Shown in pieces: positions 55,623 through 64,000 of a DNA stretch of 64,000 nt. The stretch is from Gemmatimonas phototrophica (GTDB lineage Bacteria > Gemmatimonadota > Gemmatimonadetes > Gemmatimonadales > Gemmatimonadaceae), in NCBI RefSeq assembly GCF_000695095.2, contig NZ_CP011454.1, positions 1,860,001 through 1,924,000 on the forward strand, written 5' to 3'. Within the stretch, counting starts at the first letter, position 1. Each line of letters begins with the position of its first letter. The notes under the pieces were generated by a model. The model was not told where the DNA came from, made no database searches, and saw only the letters and a list, made by a program, of their open reading frames with translations. A program made the position numbers and the translations under genes.

Positions 55623-57748
55623 CGTTCCGCGGCGACTCGGATGCGCAGGAGCGTCGGCGACGCCCGCCCGCGCGCCCGGCGCCGCGACTGACGTTGGACA
55701 CCCCGGTTACGTACCTCAAGGGGATCGGATCGGCGCGTGCCACGCTGCTGGCCAAGCTGGGCATTACGATGGCGGGCGATCTGCTGCGGCATGTCCCCCA
55801 TCGCTACGAAGATGCCACCACGGTCACGCCATTGGCCAATGCGGACGTGGGCGCCGACGTCACCGTACTCGGGCGGGTGATCGCCAAAGGCGTGCTGCCA
55901 ACCCGCAAAGGGCTGCGTGTCTTCCAGGCGGTGATTCAGGACGCCACCGGCATGCTGGAAATCGCCTGGCCGGGACAGCCGTTTCTCGATCGCACCATCA
56001 ACAAGGACGACTGGCTGCTGTGCACCGGACCGGTGCGCTTTTTTCACGGACGTCGGCTCCAGCCGCGCGAGTTCGTCAACCTCGGTCCCGAGGAAGAAGG
56101 GACCGGTGAAGGGCGAGTGCTGGCGGTCTATCCCGGTACCGAAGGACTGTCCGTTCGCTTGCTGCGGGCCATGGTGCAGCAGCATCTCGATGCGCTGTTG
56201 CCACTGGTGCAGGAGCCGCTCCCGCCCGAGGTGCTGCAGGCGGCCGATGTCCCGTCGTTGCGCGATGCCATGCGCATGGTGCATCGACCGACCAGTGTGG
56301 CAGAAGCCGTGCGCGGACGTTCGCGGCTGGCCTTCGAAGAACTGCTCTGTGTGCAACTGCTGCATCGTCGGGCCAACATGATGGCGCGTGACGCGCGCGG
56401 TGGCCGGCAGTTCACGAACAGGCGGCAACTCACCAGTCAGTTGCGCACGGCGCTCCCCTATACGCTCACGCACGCGCAGGTGCGCGCCATCCGTGAAATT
56501 GTGCAGGATATGGAGAGCCCGCGGCGCATGCATCGCCTCTTGCAGGGGGATGTCGGTGCCGGCAAAACGGTGGTGGCGGTATTCAGCGCCCTGCTGGCCA
56601 TGGAGAACGGGGCGCAGGTGGCACTCATGGCCCCCACGGAACTGCTGGCGGAACAGCACGCGCGCAGTATTGGTACCCTGCTCGCTCCGCTGGGCATTAC
56701 ACCGCTGTTGCTCACCGGGCGACTGCCAGCCGGCGAGAAGCGACTCGCCCTCACGCGATTGGCCAGTCCTGACGCCGTCCTCGTGATCGGCACCCACGCG
56801 CTGTTGCAACCGGATGTACGCTTTGGCAATCTGGGGCTCGTCATCATCGATGAGCAGCACCGCTTTGGGGTGGAGCAACGCGCCGTGCTGAGCGGCAAAG
56901 GGGAAACACCCGATGTGCTGCTCATGAGTGCGACGCCCATTCCGCGTTCGCTCGCGCTCACCATGTATGGCGATCTCGATGTGAGCGTGCTCGACGAGCG
57001 TCCCCCCGGACGGCAGCCCGTTACCACGGTCGTGCGGCCGGAAAGTGGACGCGCCAAGGTGTTCGAGTTTGCCAATACGCAACTCGATGCCGGGCGACAG
57101 GTCTACGTGGTGTACCCGCTCATTGAAACAAGCGAGAAGATCGATCTCAAGGCGGCGACAGTCATGTACGAGGCCTTGGTCACCGGTCCATTCGCCGCGC
57201 GACAGGTAGCCTTGCTGCACGGGCGATTGCCGGCCGAAGAGCGGGACGCCATTATGCGCCGGTTTGTGCAGGGAGAGGTACAGGTGCTCGTGGCCACAAC
57301 GGTCATCGAGGTGGGGATTGATGTCGGCAATGCCACCGTCATGATCATTGAGCATCCCGAACGCTTCGGACTTTCGCAATTGCATCAGCTGCGTGGGCGG
57401 GTGGGACGGGGCGGCGAACAATCGTATTGTGTGTTGCTGGGAGATGTCGGCACCGAGGCTGCCGAACGCCTGAGCATGTTCGCGTCCACGGAGGATGGAT
57501 TCGAGATCGCACGCGCCGACCTGCAACTGCGTGGCATGGGCGATCTGTTCGGGGCAAAGCAACACGGGCTACCGGCGTTTCGGATTGCCGATCCGTTGCG
57601 GGACGAAGCGCTCAACGAAACCGCGCGAACCGTGGCAGACCGTCTCCTTCGTGACGATCCCTTGCTGGAACTACCCGCGCACCATGCGCTGCGGCACCAG
57701 TTGACGGTGGGCTACGCCCGTGCCCTCGAACTCTTTCAGATTGGCTGA
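55619..57748 (+). CDS. recG: ATP-dependent DNA helicase RecG
   Basis: RecG remodels stalled forks and Holliday junctions. The 709 residues have the N-terminal wedge (OB) domain (LANADVGADVTVLGRV), helicase motif I GDVGAGKT (about 310-317), motif II DEQH (about 411), SATPIPRS, and the second RecA domain with VATTVIEVGIDVGNAT and LRGRVGRGGEQSYC. The TRG motif region is at the C-terminus (ERLSMFASTEDGFEIARADL). The GTG start is four bases inside ftsY. It ends the run; a 231-base gap follows. Confidence 0.95.
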   Translation: MTFRGDSDAQERRRRPPARPAPRLTLDTPVTYLKGIGSARATLLAKLGITMAGDLLRHVPHRYEDATTVTPLANADVGADVTVLGRVIAKGVLPTRKGLRVFQAVIQDATGMLEIAWPGQPFLDRTINKDDWLLCTGPVRFFHGRRLQPREFVNLGPEEEGTGEGRVLAVYPGTEGLSVRLLRAMVQQHLDALLPLVQEPLPPEVLQAADVPSLRDAMRMVHRPTSVAEAVRGRSRLAFEELLCVQLLHRRANMMARDARGGRQFTNRRQLTSQLRTALPYTLTHAQVRAIREIVQDMESPRRMHRLLQGDVGAGKTVVAVFSALLAMENGAQVALMAPTELLAEQHARSIGTLLAPLGITPLLLTGRLPAGEKRLALTRLASPDAVLVIGTHALLQPDVRFGNLGLVIIDEQHRFGVEQRAVLSGKGETPDVLLMSATPIPRSLALTMYGDLDVSVLDERPPGRQPVTTVVRPESGRAKVFEFANTQLDAGRQVYVVYPLIETSEKIDLKAATVMYEALVTGPFAARQVALLHGRLPAEERDAIMRRFVQGEVQVLVATTVIEVGIDVGNATVMIIEHPERFGLSQLHQLRGRVGRGGEQSYCVLLGDVGTEAAERLSMFASTEDGFEIARADLQLRGMGDLFGAKQHGLPAFRIADPLRDEALNETARTVADRLLRDDPLLELPAHHALRHQLTVGYARALELFQIG

Positions 57749-57757
57749 TCGTCCCAA

Positions 57758-57790
57758 ACCGCCGTGGCTGTTCCGAGCCGCTGTGGCGGT
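57758..57790 (+). terminator. Hairpin after recG (weak terminator candidate)
   Basis: ACCGCC (57758-57763) and GGCGGT (57785-57790) pair around an inner GGCT/AGCC stem, nine bases after the recG stop. No T-run follows. The 231-base gap to the histidine kinase otherwise shows nothing convincing. Confidence 0.25.
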
Positions 57791-57979
57791 CCGCCCGTGA
57801 GCTACGTCACCGCAGAGATCGGCGAACACGTGCGACTCTTCTGTATCGCGAAAGTAGGTGGGACGGGTGGCGGTTGGCTTGTGGTGGTTCGCGGGCGCCG
57901 TCGGTAACGTCAGACGACAGGGAGTGCACAACGCGCCGATGCCGGCCGGCTGGCACAGTGGGCGGCACTGAGAGGTCTT

Positions 57980-60091
57980 GTGACAGCTGGGGCAACACAT
58001 CGCGTGCGCTCAATCAGCGCGGCGCTCATGGTGGGCATCGCGGGGGTGATGGTGGCCATCGCCTTCGACCGGTGGTACGCGCAGTCGCTCATTGCGCGCG
58101 AGGGCGACCGTATTCAGGCGCTGGCCGCGCCCTATACCAAGCAAATCTCCGGCTTTTTTGATCGGCGGGTCAGTCGTCTCGATGCGTTGCGCGCCTTCGT
58201 GGAGGCCGAACCCGCCATGCCAAGCCTCAACGCCGATTTCCCGACCTTCGCGGAGGGCTTGAGCAGCGCGGCGTCGGGGGTGCGGGCGTTTCAGCTGGTC
58301 CGCAAGGGGCGCATTATGCGCTCGTGGCCCGACTTTGACGATTCGTTGCTGGTGGGCGTGGACCTGTACCAGCACCCCAATCCGGAAGTGTCGGACGGCG
58401 TTCGCCGGGCCATGCAGACTCCATCGGTCGTCCTCACAGGGCCCATCAGTCTGCTGCAGGGCGGCGTGGGGTTCATTGCCCGCCAGCAGTTGCGTCCGTT
58501 CGGCCCGGAAGGGCCGGACATGGTGGCCATGGTGCTTGACCTGGAGTCGATGATCAGCGAGGCGGCACTGGCCACCATTCCGGCCAGCATCGCCTATGCG
58601 CTCCATGATCACCGGGGGCGACTGCTGGTGGGGCGTGACTCCATTGCAGCGCCCATCCGCGTCGTACTCCCTATTGCCGATGTGTCGTGGACGTTGCGAA
58701 TGGCGCCCGCGGCTGGCTGGCGGGCGGCGGTTGAAACGGAACTCCGCACCACGCGCACGGCCTCCGCACTGCTGTGGGTGATGCTGATGTACATCAGCCT
58801 CACCATCATCACCCGCCAGCGGGCGTTGGCGGGGGCCGTGGAAGATCGGACCCGCGAGCTTGAACAGGCCAACGCCGAGTTGCGGCGCGAAGTCGCGGAA
58901 CGACTGCAGCTCGAAGAGCGGCTGCTCCATTCGCAAAAAATGGAGGCCGTGGGGACGCTGGCCGGCGGAATTGCGCACGATTTCAACAACCTGCTGACGG
59001 CCATTACCGGCTTTGCGCAGCTCTCCGACCAGCACTCCGCTGAACTGCAGGAACGCACCCCCAGCGACGATGAGCGCGAACAGCTGCAGGAGCTGCGCAC
59101 TGATCTCGGGGAAATCCTCAAGGCCGCCGACCGCGCTTCACTGCTCACGTCCCAACTGCTCGCCTTCAGCCGGCGCCAGAAGGTCACACTCGATCGCCAT
59201 GACGTGAACGGCATCGTGCATGATCTGGAGCGCATGCTGCAGCGGCTCATCGGGGAACGGGTGGATCTGCTCACCGAGGTGGAAGCGGGACCGCTCTGCG
59301 TGCTGGTTGACAATGGTCAGCTGTCGCAAGTGCTCATGAATCTGGTGGTCAATGCGCGTGACGCCCTGCCATCGGGGGGCACGGTCCGCATTGCCACCCG
59401 CCCACTGCATATCGGGGAGGACCCTGCGGAACCCTTTCGCGCGTTGCCTCCGGGCGAATGGGTGGTGATCGAGGTGCAGGATACCGGCGTTGGCATGTCC
59501 CCGGAGATCATGTCCCGCATATTCGAGCCGTTTTTCACCACCAAGCACATCGGCGATGGAACCGGGCTTGGCCTTTCCATGGTGTACGGAATTGTCACGC
59601 AGGCCGGAGGGCAGGTGTTCGTGGACAGCACCCCCGGCGTGGGCACGACGGTGTCGGTGGTCCTGCCGCGCATCATGGGCGCCCCGCAACCGGTCGCACT
59701 GGAACCGGAAATGTCCCGCCGCTCTGATGGCGAACTGGTACTCGTGGTGGAAGACGAGGCCGGCCTGCGACGACTCGTCGGGGAAATCCTGCGGCGCAAG
59801 GGCTTCCGGGTGGAAGTGGCCCCCGATGGTCGCGACGCCCTGGAGCTGCTCACACAGATCGACACCATGCCTGATCTCGTGCTGACGGATGTGGTCATGC
59901 CGCGCATGGGTGGATGGGAACTGGCCGCCGCCCTCGAACAGCGGGGGGTCCTGGTGCCGGTGCTGTTCATGTCCGGCTATCAGGATGGCGAGGAGATGCC
60001 TGACGATGCCCGGTACACCTACATCGCCAAGCCCTTTACCCCGGATGCCCTGGTGGACCGGGTACGAGCGGCCCTCGGCCTGCCGGTGTAG
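57980..60091 (+). CDS. CHASE-domain hybrid histidine kinase with C-terminal receiver
   Basis: This 703-residue membrane sensor has a first helix (about 14-32), a periplasmic CHASE domain (about 45-235, including VVLTGPISLLQGGVGFIARQQL), a second helix (about 258-275) and a coiled coil. The HisKA/HWE-free kinase core follows, with H333 in GTLAGGIAHDFNNLLTAITGF, N box VVNARDAL, DTGVGM and GTGLGLSMVYGI. A receiver domain at about 580-700 has phospho-acceptor D637 in VLTDVVMPRMGG and a lysine in YIAKPFTP. No output domain is attached, so phosphate must pass to another protein. CHASE domains sense small extracellular ligands; the ligand is unknown. GTG 57980 is used. Confidence 0.9.
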   Translation: MTAGATHRVRSISAALMVGIAGVMVAIAFDRWYAQSLIAREGDRIQALAAPYTKQISGFFDRRVSRLDALRAFVEAEPAMPSLNADFPTFAEGLSSAASGVRAFQLVRKGRIMRSWPDFDDSLLVGVDLYQHPNPEVSDGVRRAMQTPSVVLTGPISLLQGGVGFIARQQLRPFGPEGPDMVAMVLDLESMISEAALATIPASIAYALHDHRGRLLVGRDSIAAPIRVVLPIADVSWTLRMAPAAGWRAAVETELRTTRTASALLWVMLMYISLTIITRQRALAGAVEDRTRELEQANAELRREVAERLQLEERLLHSQKMEAVGTLAGGIAHDFNNLLTAITGFAQLSDQHSAELQERTPSDDEREQLQELRTDLGEILKAADRASLLTSQLLAFSRRQKVTLDRHDVNGIVHDLERMLQRLIGERVDLLTEVEAGPLCVLVDNGQLSQVLMNLVVNARDALPSGGTVRIATRPLHIGEDPAEPFRALPPGEWVVIEVQDTGVGMSPEIMSRIFEPFFTTKHIGDGTGLGLSMVYGIVTQAGGQVFVDSTPGVGTTVSVVLPRIMGAPQPVALEPEMSRRSDGELVLVVEDEAGLRRLVGEILRRKGFRVEVAPDGRDALELLTQIDTMPDLVLTDVVMPRMGGWELAAALEQRGVLVPVLFMSGYQDGEEMPDDARYTYIAKPFTPDALVDRVRAALGLPV

Positions 60092-60208
60092 CCTGCGGCA
60101 GTCCCTCCGGCTGCCCTCTGCGTGCATTATTCACCGCAGTCGTACGGGCCCGGTTGGCTGGTAGTGCCGGCGCGCGTCCTTGTCTGTCCGCTCTCACCTG
60201 CCGGATCC

Positions 60209-61510
60209 GTGAACAAGTCCACCACTCGCATTGCCGATCTCAAGCACCATGTAGGTGCCACCGTAACGGTGCGCGCCTGGGTCACTCACCTTCGTTCCAA
60301 GGGCAAGCTCGGATTCGCCGTCATGCGCGATGGAACGGGCATCATGCAGGCCGTGGTGGTGAAGGCCGAGGTGTCGGAGGCCGCGTGGGAGTCCTTCACG
60401 CAGCTGACGCAGGAAGCGAGTGTCGCACTGGTGGGCGAAGTTCGGGCCGATGCGCGTGCACCCGGTGGCTTTGAAATGGGCGTAAAGGAGCTCACGCTCA
60501 TTGGGGCGAGTCCGCTCGATTACCCCATTCAGCCCAAGGAACACGGCATCGACTTCCTGCTCGACAACCGCACCTTCTGGCTGCGCAGTCAGCGGCAAGG
60601 CGCCATCATGCGCGTGCGACACGAGCTGGAACAGGCCGTGCACGACTTCTTTTATTCCCGGGATTTCATTCGTTGTGACACGCCCATTCTGACGGCCGCC
60701 ATTGGCGAACGCGCTGGGCTCTTCAGCACCGAATACTTCGAAGAAGGCCCCGCGTACCTTGCGCAGACCGGACAGTTGTACGGCGAAGCGCTCGCGGCAT
60801 CGCTGGGACGTATCTACACGTTCGGGCCGACGTTCCGCGCCGAAAAGAGCAAGACGCGCCGCCATCTCACCGAGTTCTGGATGATTGAACCGGAAATGGC
60901 GTGGTACGACCAGGACGACAACATGGATCTGCAGGAGGACTTCGTCCGCTATCTGGTGGAGCGCGTCCTCGAGCGGCGACAGGAAGAGCTCAAGGTGCTG
61001 GAACGTGACACCAGCAAACTGGATTGCGTGTCGCAGCCGTTCATGCGTCTCGACTACGGAGACGCGGTGAAGTTGGCCCAGAGCAAGGGCAGCGATATCA
61101 CGTGGGGGGACGATTTGGGCGCGCCCGACGAAGCGCTCATTGTAGACGAGTACCAGCGCCCCGTCTTCGTGGTGAATTACCCGAAGGAAGCGAAGGCGTT
61201 TTACATGAAGGAAAACCCGGCCGATCCGCGCACGGTGCGCTGCGCCGATCTGCTGGCGCCCGAAGGCCGCGGCGAAATCATTGGCGGGTCACAGCGAGAA
61301 GATGACTACGACAAGATTCTCGCCCGCCTGACCCACGAAGGGCTCCCCGTTGAGGCTTACGGCTGGTATCTCGATCTTCGCAAGTACGGGACCTTCACGC
61401 ATTCCGGCTTCGGCCTCGGCCTTGAGCGCACCATCGCCTGGATTTGCGGCATCGAACATATCCGCGAGTGCATCCCCTTCCCGCGGTTGATGGGGCGGAT
61501 TGCGCCGTAA
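60209..61510 (+). CDS. asnS: Asparaginyl-tRNA synthetase
   Basis: This class IIb synthetase charges tRNA-Asn. The 433 residues have an OB-fold anticodon domain (about 15-100; VTVRAWVTHLRSKGKLGFAVMRD) and a catalytic domain with motif 2 FRAEKSKTRRHLTEFWMIEPE (split here by its conserved loop) and motif 3 GFGLGLERTIAW. HLTEFWMIEPEMA separates AsnRS from AspRS. GTG 60209 was chosen where similarity begins; an upstream in-frame ATG at 60122 would add 29 residues without likeness. It is convergent with mazG, with a long palindrome between. Confidence 0.93.
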   Translation: MNKSTTRIADLKHHVGATVTVRAWVTHLRSKGKLGFAVMRDGTGIMQAVVVKAEVSEAAWESFTQLTQEASVALVGEVRADARAPGGFEMGVKELTLIGASPLDYPIQPKEHGIDFLLDNRTFWLRSQRQGAIMRVRHELEQAVHDFFYSRDFIRCDTPILTAAIGERAGLFSTEYFEEGPAYLAQTGQLYGEALAASLGRIYTFGPTFRAEKSKTRRHLTEFWMIEPEMAWYDQDDNMDLQEDFVRYLVERVLERRQEELKVLERDTSKLDCVSQPFMRLDYGDAVKLAQSKGSDITWGDDLGAPDEALIVDEYQRPVFVVNYPKEAKAFYMKENPADPRTVRCADLLAPEGRGEIIGGSQREDDYDKILARLTHEGLPVEAYGWYLDLRKYGTFTHSGFGLGLERTIAWICGIEHIRECIPFPRLMGRIAP

Positions 61511-61516
61511 AGGTGG

Positions 61517-61648
61517 CAACTGACAACTGATTACTTGAACTGACTACTGAAAACTCTGACTGAGAACTGACAACTCATCGCGGTGCGGAACGTTGTCAGT
61601 TGTGAGTGGGAGTTTTCAGTTGTCAGTTCGAGTTCTCAGTTGTTAGTC
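61517..61648. repeat. Long imperfect palindrome built from AACTGA words, between asnS and mazG
   Basis: The left arm (about 61518-61577) repeats AACTGACAACTGA-like words; the right arm (about 61592-61648) is largely its reverse complement (for example GAGAACTGACAACTCA against 61592-61607). The loop is GC-rich. It fills the gap between two convergent genes and could terminate both, or be a mobile palindromic element. Confidence 0.75.
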
Positions 61649-62452
61649 CTACTTCTCCCCCCGCTTCACCGCGTCCCAGTACTTGTCCTGCTCCTCCAGC
61701 GACAACGCGGTCAACGTGCGGCCATCCGCTGCCGCCAGCCGCTCCATCGTCGCGTAGCGCCGCACGAACTTCGCATTGGTGCGGTCCAGCGCCAGCGCTC
61801 CGTGCACCCCGGTCTTGCGGCACAGATTCACGACGGCAAAGAGCAGGTCACCCAGCTCGGCCTCAAAGGCATCGCGGTCTTGTACGGTACCGGTATCGGG
61901 ATCCACCAACTGTGCCACCTCCTCCACTTCCTCCCGTACTTTGGCGAGGGGGCCCAAGGCATTGTCCCAATCAAAGCCCACCCCCGCAGCGCGATCCTGC
62001 AGCCGGTGCGCGCGGTGCAATGACGGGAGCCCCGCCGGCAGCCCCTCCTCAAGCGTGGAGCGATTGGCCTTCTGCGCCTTCATGCTTTCCCACGGCCGCT
62101 TGATCCCATCGCCGTACAGGTGCGGATGCCGCGCATGCATCTTGGCGATGAGCGCTCCCGCGACATCCTGCATGGTGAATGCTCCCCGGTCTTCGGCCAC
62201 GACCGCGTGAAAAAGTACCTGCAGCAGCAGGTCCCCCAACTCGTCGCGCAGCACCGCGTCGTCGCCACCGGCAATGGCGTCATCCACTTCGTGCGCTTCT
62301 TCAATCAGATAGGGGCGGAGCGTGGTGTGGGTCTGGACCCGGTCCCAGTCGCAGCGGGCCCGCAGATCCTTCATGAGGGCCAGCGCGTCATCGAGCGAGC
62401 GCGGGGCAGGGGAGTTCTCCCCAGTGGGACCTTCGGAAGACGAGGCGTCCAT
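61649..62452 (-). CDS. mazG: Nucleoside triphosphate pyrophosphohydrolase MazG
   Basis: MazG cleaves NTPs to NMP and pyrophosphate, clearing abnormal nucleotides and, in E. coli, lowering ppGpp. It is the only minus-strand gene in the window. The 267 residues hold two MazG domains: the first with LRPYLIEEAHEVDDAI and LRDELGDLLLQVLFH, the second with VREEVEEVAQ and FEAELGDLLFAVVNLCRK, giving the metal-binding EExxE and ExxD sets twice. The ATG at 62452 (reading leftward) opens a short Ser/Pro-rich lead. It is divergent from alr across 39 bases and convergent with asnS. Confidence 0.94.
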   Translation of the reverse strand: MDASSSEGPTGENSPAPRSLDDALALMKDLRARCDWDRVQTHTTLRPYLIEEAHEVDDAIAGGDDAVLRDELGDLLLQVLFHAVVAEDRGAFTMQDVAGALIAKMHARHPHLYGDGIKRPWESMKAQKANRSTLEEGLPAGLPSLHRAHRLQDRAAGVGFDWDNALGPLAKVREEVEEVAQLVDPDTGTVQDRDAFEAELGDLLFAVVNLCRKTGVHGALALDRTNAKFVRRYATMERLAAADGRTLTALSLEEQDKYWDAVKRGEK

Positions 62453-62491
62453 CGTTGTGCGGGCTGCGTGAAAGCGCTTAGGATTGCCGGT

Positions 62492-63667
62492 ATGGCTGCC
62501 TCGCCAATATACCCGACCCGCGACGACGATTTCGCTCGCGCCTGGCTCGATGTCGACCTCGGCGCCCTGCGCCACAACGCCGGCGTTCTGCGTGCGCGGG
62601 CCGGCGTGCCGTTGCTGCCCATGGTAAAGGCCAATGGCTATGGGGTGGGAGCAGTGGCTGTCGCCCGGGCACTGGGTATGGCCTTTGACGACCAGCCCGC
62701 ACTCGCCGACGCCCCCTGGGGGCTGGGGATCGCGTCGCTCGACGAAGCGGAACTGCTTCGCGAGGCGGGCTGCCTGGGGCGCATCGTCTGCCTGCAACCC
62801 CTGCTGCCCAACGAGTTGGTACGCGCGCACGCGTTGGGGGTTACCCCGGCATTGCATCGCGCCGCCGATATCGCCCGGTGGACCACCCTCGGGGCACCGG
62901 AGGCACTGGCGCCCTACCACCTGTCCGTGGATACCGGCATGGCCCGAGCCGGTATTCGGTGGGACGAGGTGGATTCGCTCCGCGATGCCATGCGACAGGC
63001 GCCCCCTCAGGGCGTCTTTACACACTTTCACTCCGCCGACGAATCGCTCGCTTCACGCGACGAACAGGACGGCCGTTTTGCCGACGCCCTGGCGGTCTTG
63101 CACGATGTCCTCCCCCCTGACGTCCTGCGGCACAGCGACAACAGCGGTGCGATTGCCAGCCGCCACGCCGGGTCACCGGGGCATCTCGCCCGTCCCGGTA
63201 TTGCCCTCTATGCCGGACTGTTCAGTGAGGAGCTCGGACTGCAGCCGGTGGTGCACCTGCGGGCCCGGATTATCGATCTCCGCGCGGTTCACGAGGGGGA
63301 GTCGGTATCTTACGGCGCAACCTGGCGGGCGCCCGGCCCACGCCGGATCGCCACCATTGCCTGCGGCTATGCCGATGGCTATCGGCGGCATCTTTCCAAC
63401 GCCGGCATGGTACTCATCAACGGAGTGCGCTGTCCGGTCGCGGGACGGGTCACCATGGACATGATCATGGTGGATGTCACCGCCGTGGACTGCGACCTGG
63501 GACAGGTGGCTACGCTGCTCGGGTACGACGGACAGGACTGTCTGACCGTCGAAACCGTGGCCGGGCTGGCTGGCGTGTCTCCTTACGAGTTGCTCGTCGG
63601 GCTCACTCTGCGGGTACCGGCGGTCTACCATGCCTCCATTCGTTCTTCCATTCCATCCTCGGTCTGA
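62492..63667 (+). CDS. alr: Alanine racemase
   Basis: Alr interconverts L- and D-alanine with PLP, supplying D-Ala for the peptidoglycan stem made by the dcw genes. The 391-residue protein has the PLP lysine K46 in MVKANGYGVGA, LHRAADIARW-type sequence, and RPGIALYAG near the substrate site. The second catalytic tyrosine is in SVSYGATW, and the fold closes with GRVTMDMIMVDVT. ATG 62492 is used; a GTG at 62468 is an in-frame alternative. It shares a 39-base divergent gap with mazG and precedes deoB by 12 bases. Confidence 0.94.
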   Translation: MAASPIYPTRDDDFARAWLDVDLGALRHNAGVLRARAGVPLLPMVKANGYGVGAVAVARALGMAFDDQPALADAPWGLGIASLDEAELLREAGCLGRIVCLQPLLPNELVRAHALGVTPALHRAADIARWTTLGAPEALAPYHLSVDTGMARAGIRWDEVDSLRDAMRQAPPQGVFTHFHSADESLASRDEQDGRFADALAVLHDVLPPDVLRHSDNSGAIASRHAGSPGHLARPGIALYAGLFSEELGLQPVVHLRARIIDLRAVHEGESVSYGATWRAPGPRRIATIACGYADGYRRHLSNAGMVLINGVRCPVAGRVTMDMIMVDVTAVDCDLGQVATLLGYDGQDCLTVETVAGLAGVSPYELLVGLTLRVPAVYHASIRSSIPSSV

Positions 63668-63679
63668 ATCGCGCCTCGC

Positions 63680-64000
63680 ATGACAGCAACACCCCCCACC
63701 ACAGTCTCCGCTGCCGATCCGGCGCTGCGACGGGCCATCATTGTCATTCTTGATGGCGTTGGTTGCGGTGCCGCGCCCGATACCGAGGCCTATGGTGATA
63801 CCGGGAGCGACACCCTCGGCAACGTGGCGCGGGCGGTAGGGGGGCTCTCGCTCCCGAACCTGCAGCAACTGGGGCTGGGGACGGCAACGGACGTACAGGG
63901 GGTCCCTCCCGTCCCCCGTCCGGCCGGTGCCTGCGGGGTCATGTTGCCGCGGTCGGCTGGCAAGGACTCCACCACCGGTCATTGGGAGATCGCCGGTTTG
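63680..64000 (+). CDS. deoB: Phosphopentomutase, 5' part (cut by window end)
   Basis: DeoB interconverts ribose 1-phosphate and ribose 5-phosphate, which links nucleoside phosphorolysis to central metabolism. Only the first 107 codons are visible and the frame runs off the window. Visible marks are the metal-site aspartate D25 in IIVILDGVGCGAAPD, DTGSDTLGNVARAVGGLSLPNLQ (split by position), and GKDSTTGHWEIAG (94-106), whose threonine region is the phosphothreonine loop of this alkaline-phosphatase-like family. ATG 63680 lies 12 bases after alr. It complements hpt and the nucleoside phosphorylase elsewhere in the window. Confidence 0.92.
   Translation, partial: MTATPPTTVSAADPALRRAIIVILDGVGCGAAPDTEAYGDTGSDTLGNVARAVGGLSLPNLQQLGLGTATDVQGVPPVPRPAGACGVMLPRSAGKDSTTGHWEIAGL

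Noticed and set aside
61517-61648. Possible CRISPR-like direct repeats because a short word recurs several times
   Set aside because: The copies vary, are not separated by equal spacers, and occur in both orientations as palindrome arms; no cas genes are present.

Overview
The window is 64 kb of a GC-rich chromosome carrying densely packed, almost entirely plus-strand housekeeping genes. It reads as a diderm bacterium of the Gemmatimonadota, probably Gemmatimonas or a close relative. That placement is inferred from gene content and order; no 16S rRNA gene is present. The relevant traits are a meso-DAP type MurE, two signal peptidases II, a DivIVA protein, an MglA GTPase with DUF4388 proteins, and Firmicutes-like blocks of gene order.

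Region 1 (1-13.4 kb) holds tilS (5'-truncated), hpt and ftsH, then a DUF2723 membrane protein, yggS, divIVA, a purine nucleoside phosphorylase, ileS, a TraR/DksA zinc-finger gene, two tandem lspA copies and rluD. Two runs match Bacillus gene order: tilS-hpt-ftsH, and yggS-divIVA-ileS-ylyA-lspA-rluD. IleS is the long type and has a GIHH sequence where HIGH is expected.

Region 2 (13.4-28.1 kb) is one tightly overlapping chemosensory-like operon. Its order is CheW, CheY, CheA, CheC, a large TPR protein, a DUF4388 protein, an MglA-type GTPase, a protein with two DnaA-type AAA+ modules but no DnaA DNA-binding domain, a DUF4388-TPR protein, CheD, CheB, a second CheW-like protein and another TPR protein. 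No receptor, CheR or MglB lies in the window. This is the strongest candidate for an undescribed system: a chemosensory array that may control a polarity GTPase and a DnaA-like ATPase. A membrane metalloprotease and a 56-residue membrane protein follow.

Region 3 (29.4-31.5 kb) has a tRNA-Val(UAC) gene and a secreted TPR protein that ends at a strong intrinsic terminator.

Region 4 (31.5-52.6 kb) is the division and cell-wall (dcw) cluster behind its own promoter: rsmH, ftsL, a PASTA-bearing ftsI, murE, murF, mraY, murD, ftsW, murG, murC, ftsQ, ftsA, a secreted M14-type peptidase, ftsZ and an M23 peptidase. There is no mraZ, murB or ddl. The 546-base gap before ftsZ holds a long palindrome, a perfect DnaA box and a likely promoter.

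Region 5 (52.8-64 kb) has a von Willebrand-like membrane protein, ftsY, recG, a CHASE hybrid histidine kinase, asnS, mazG (the only minus-strand gene), alr and the start of deoB. A second long palindrome separates the convergent asnS and mazG genes. hpt, the nucleoside phosphorylase and deoB together give a purine/nucleoside salvage theme.
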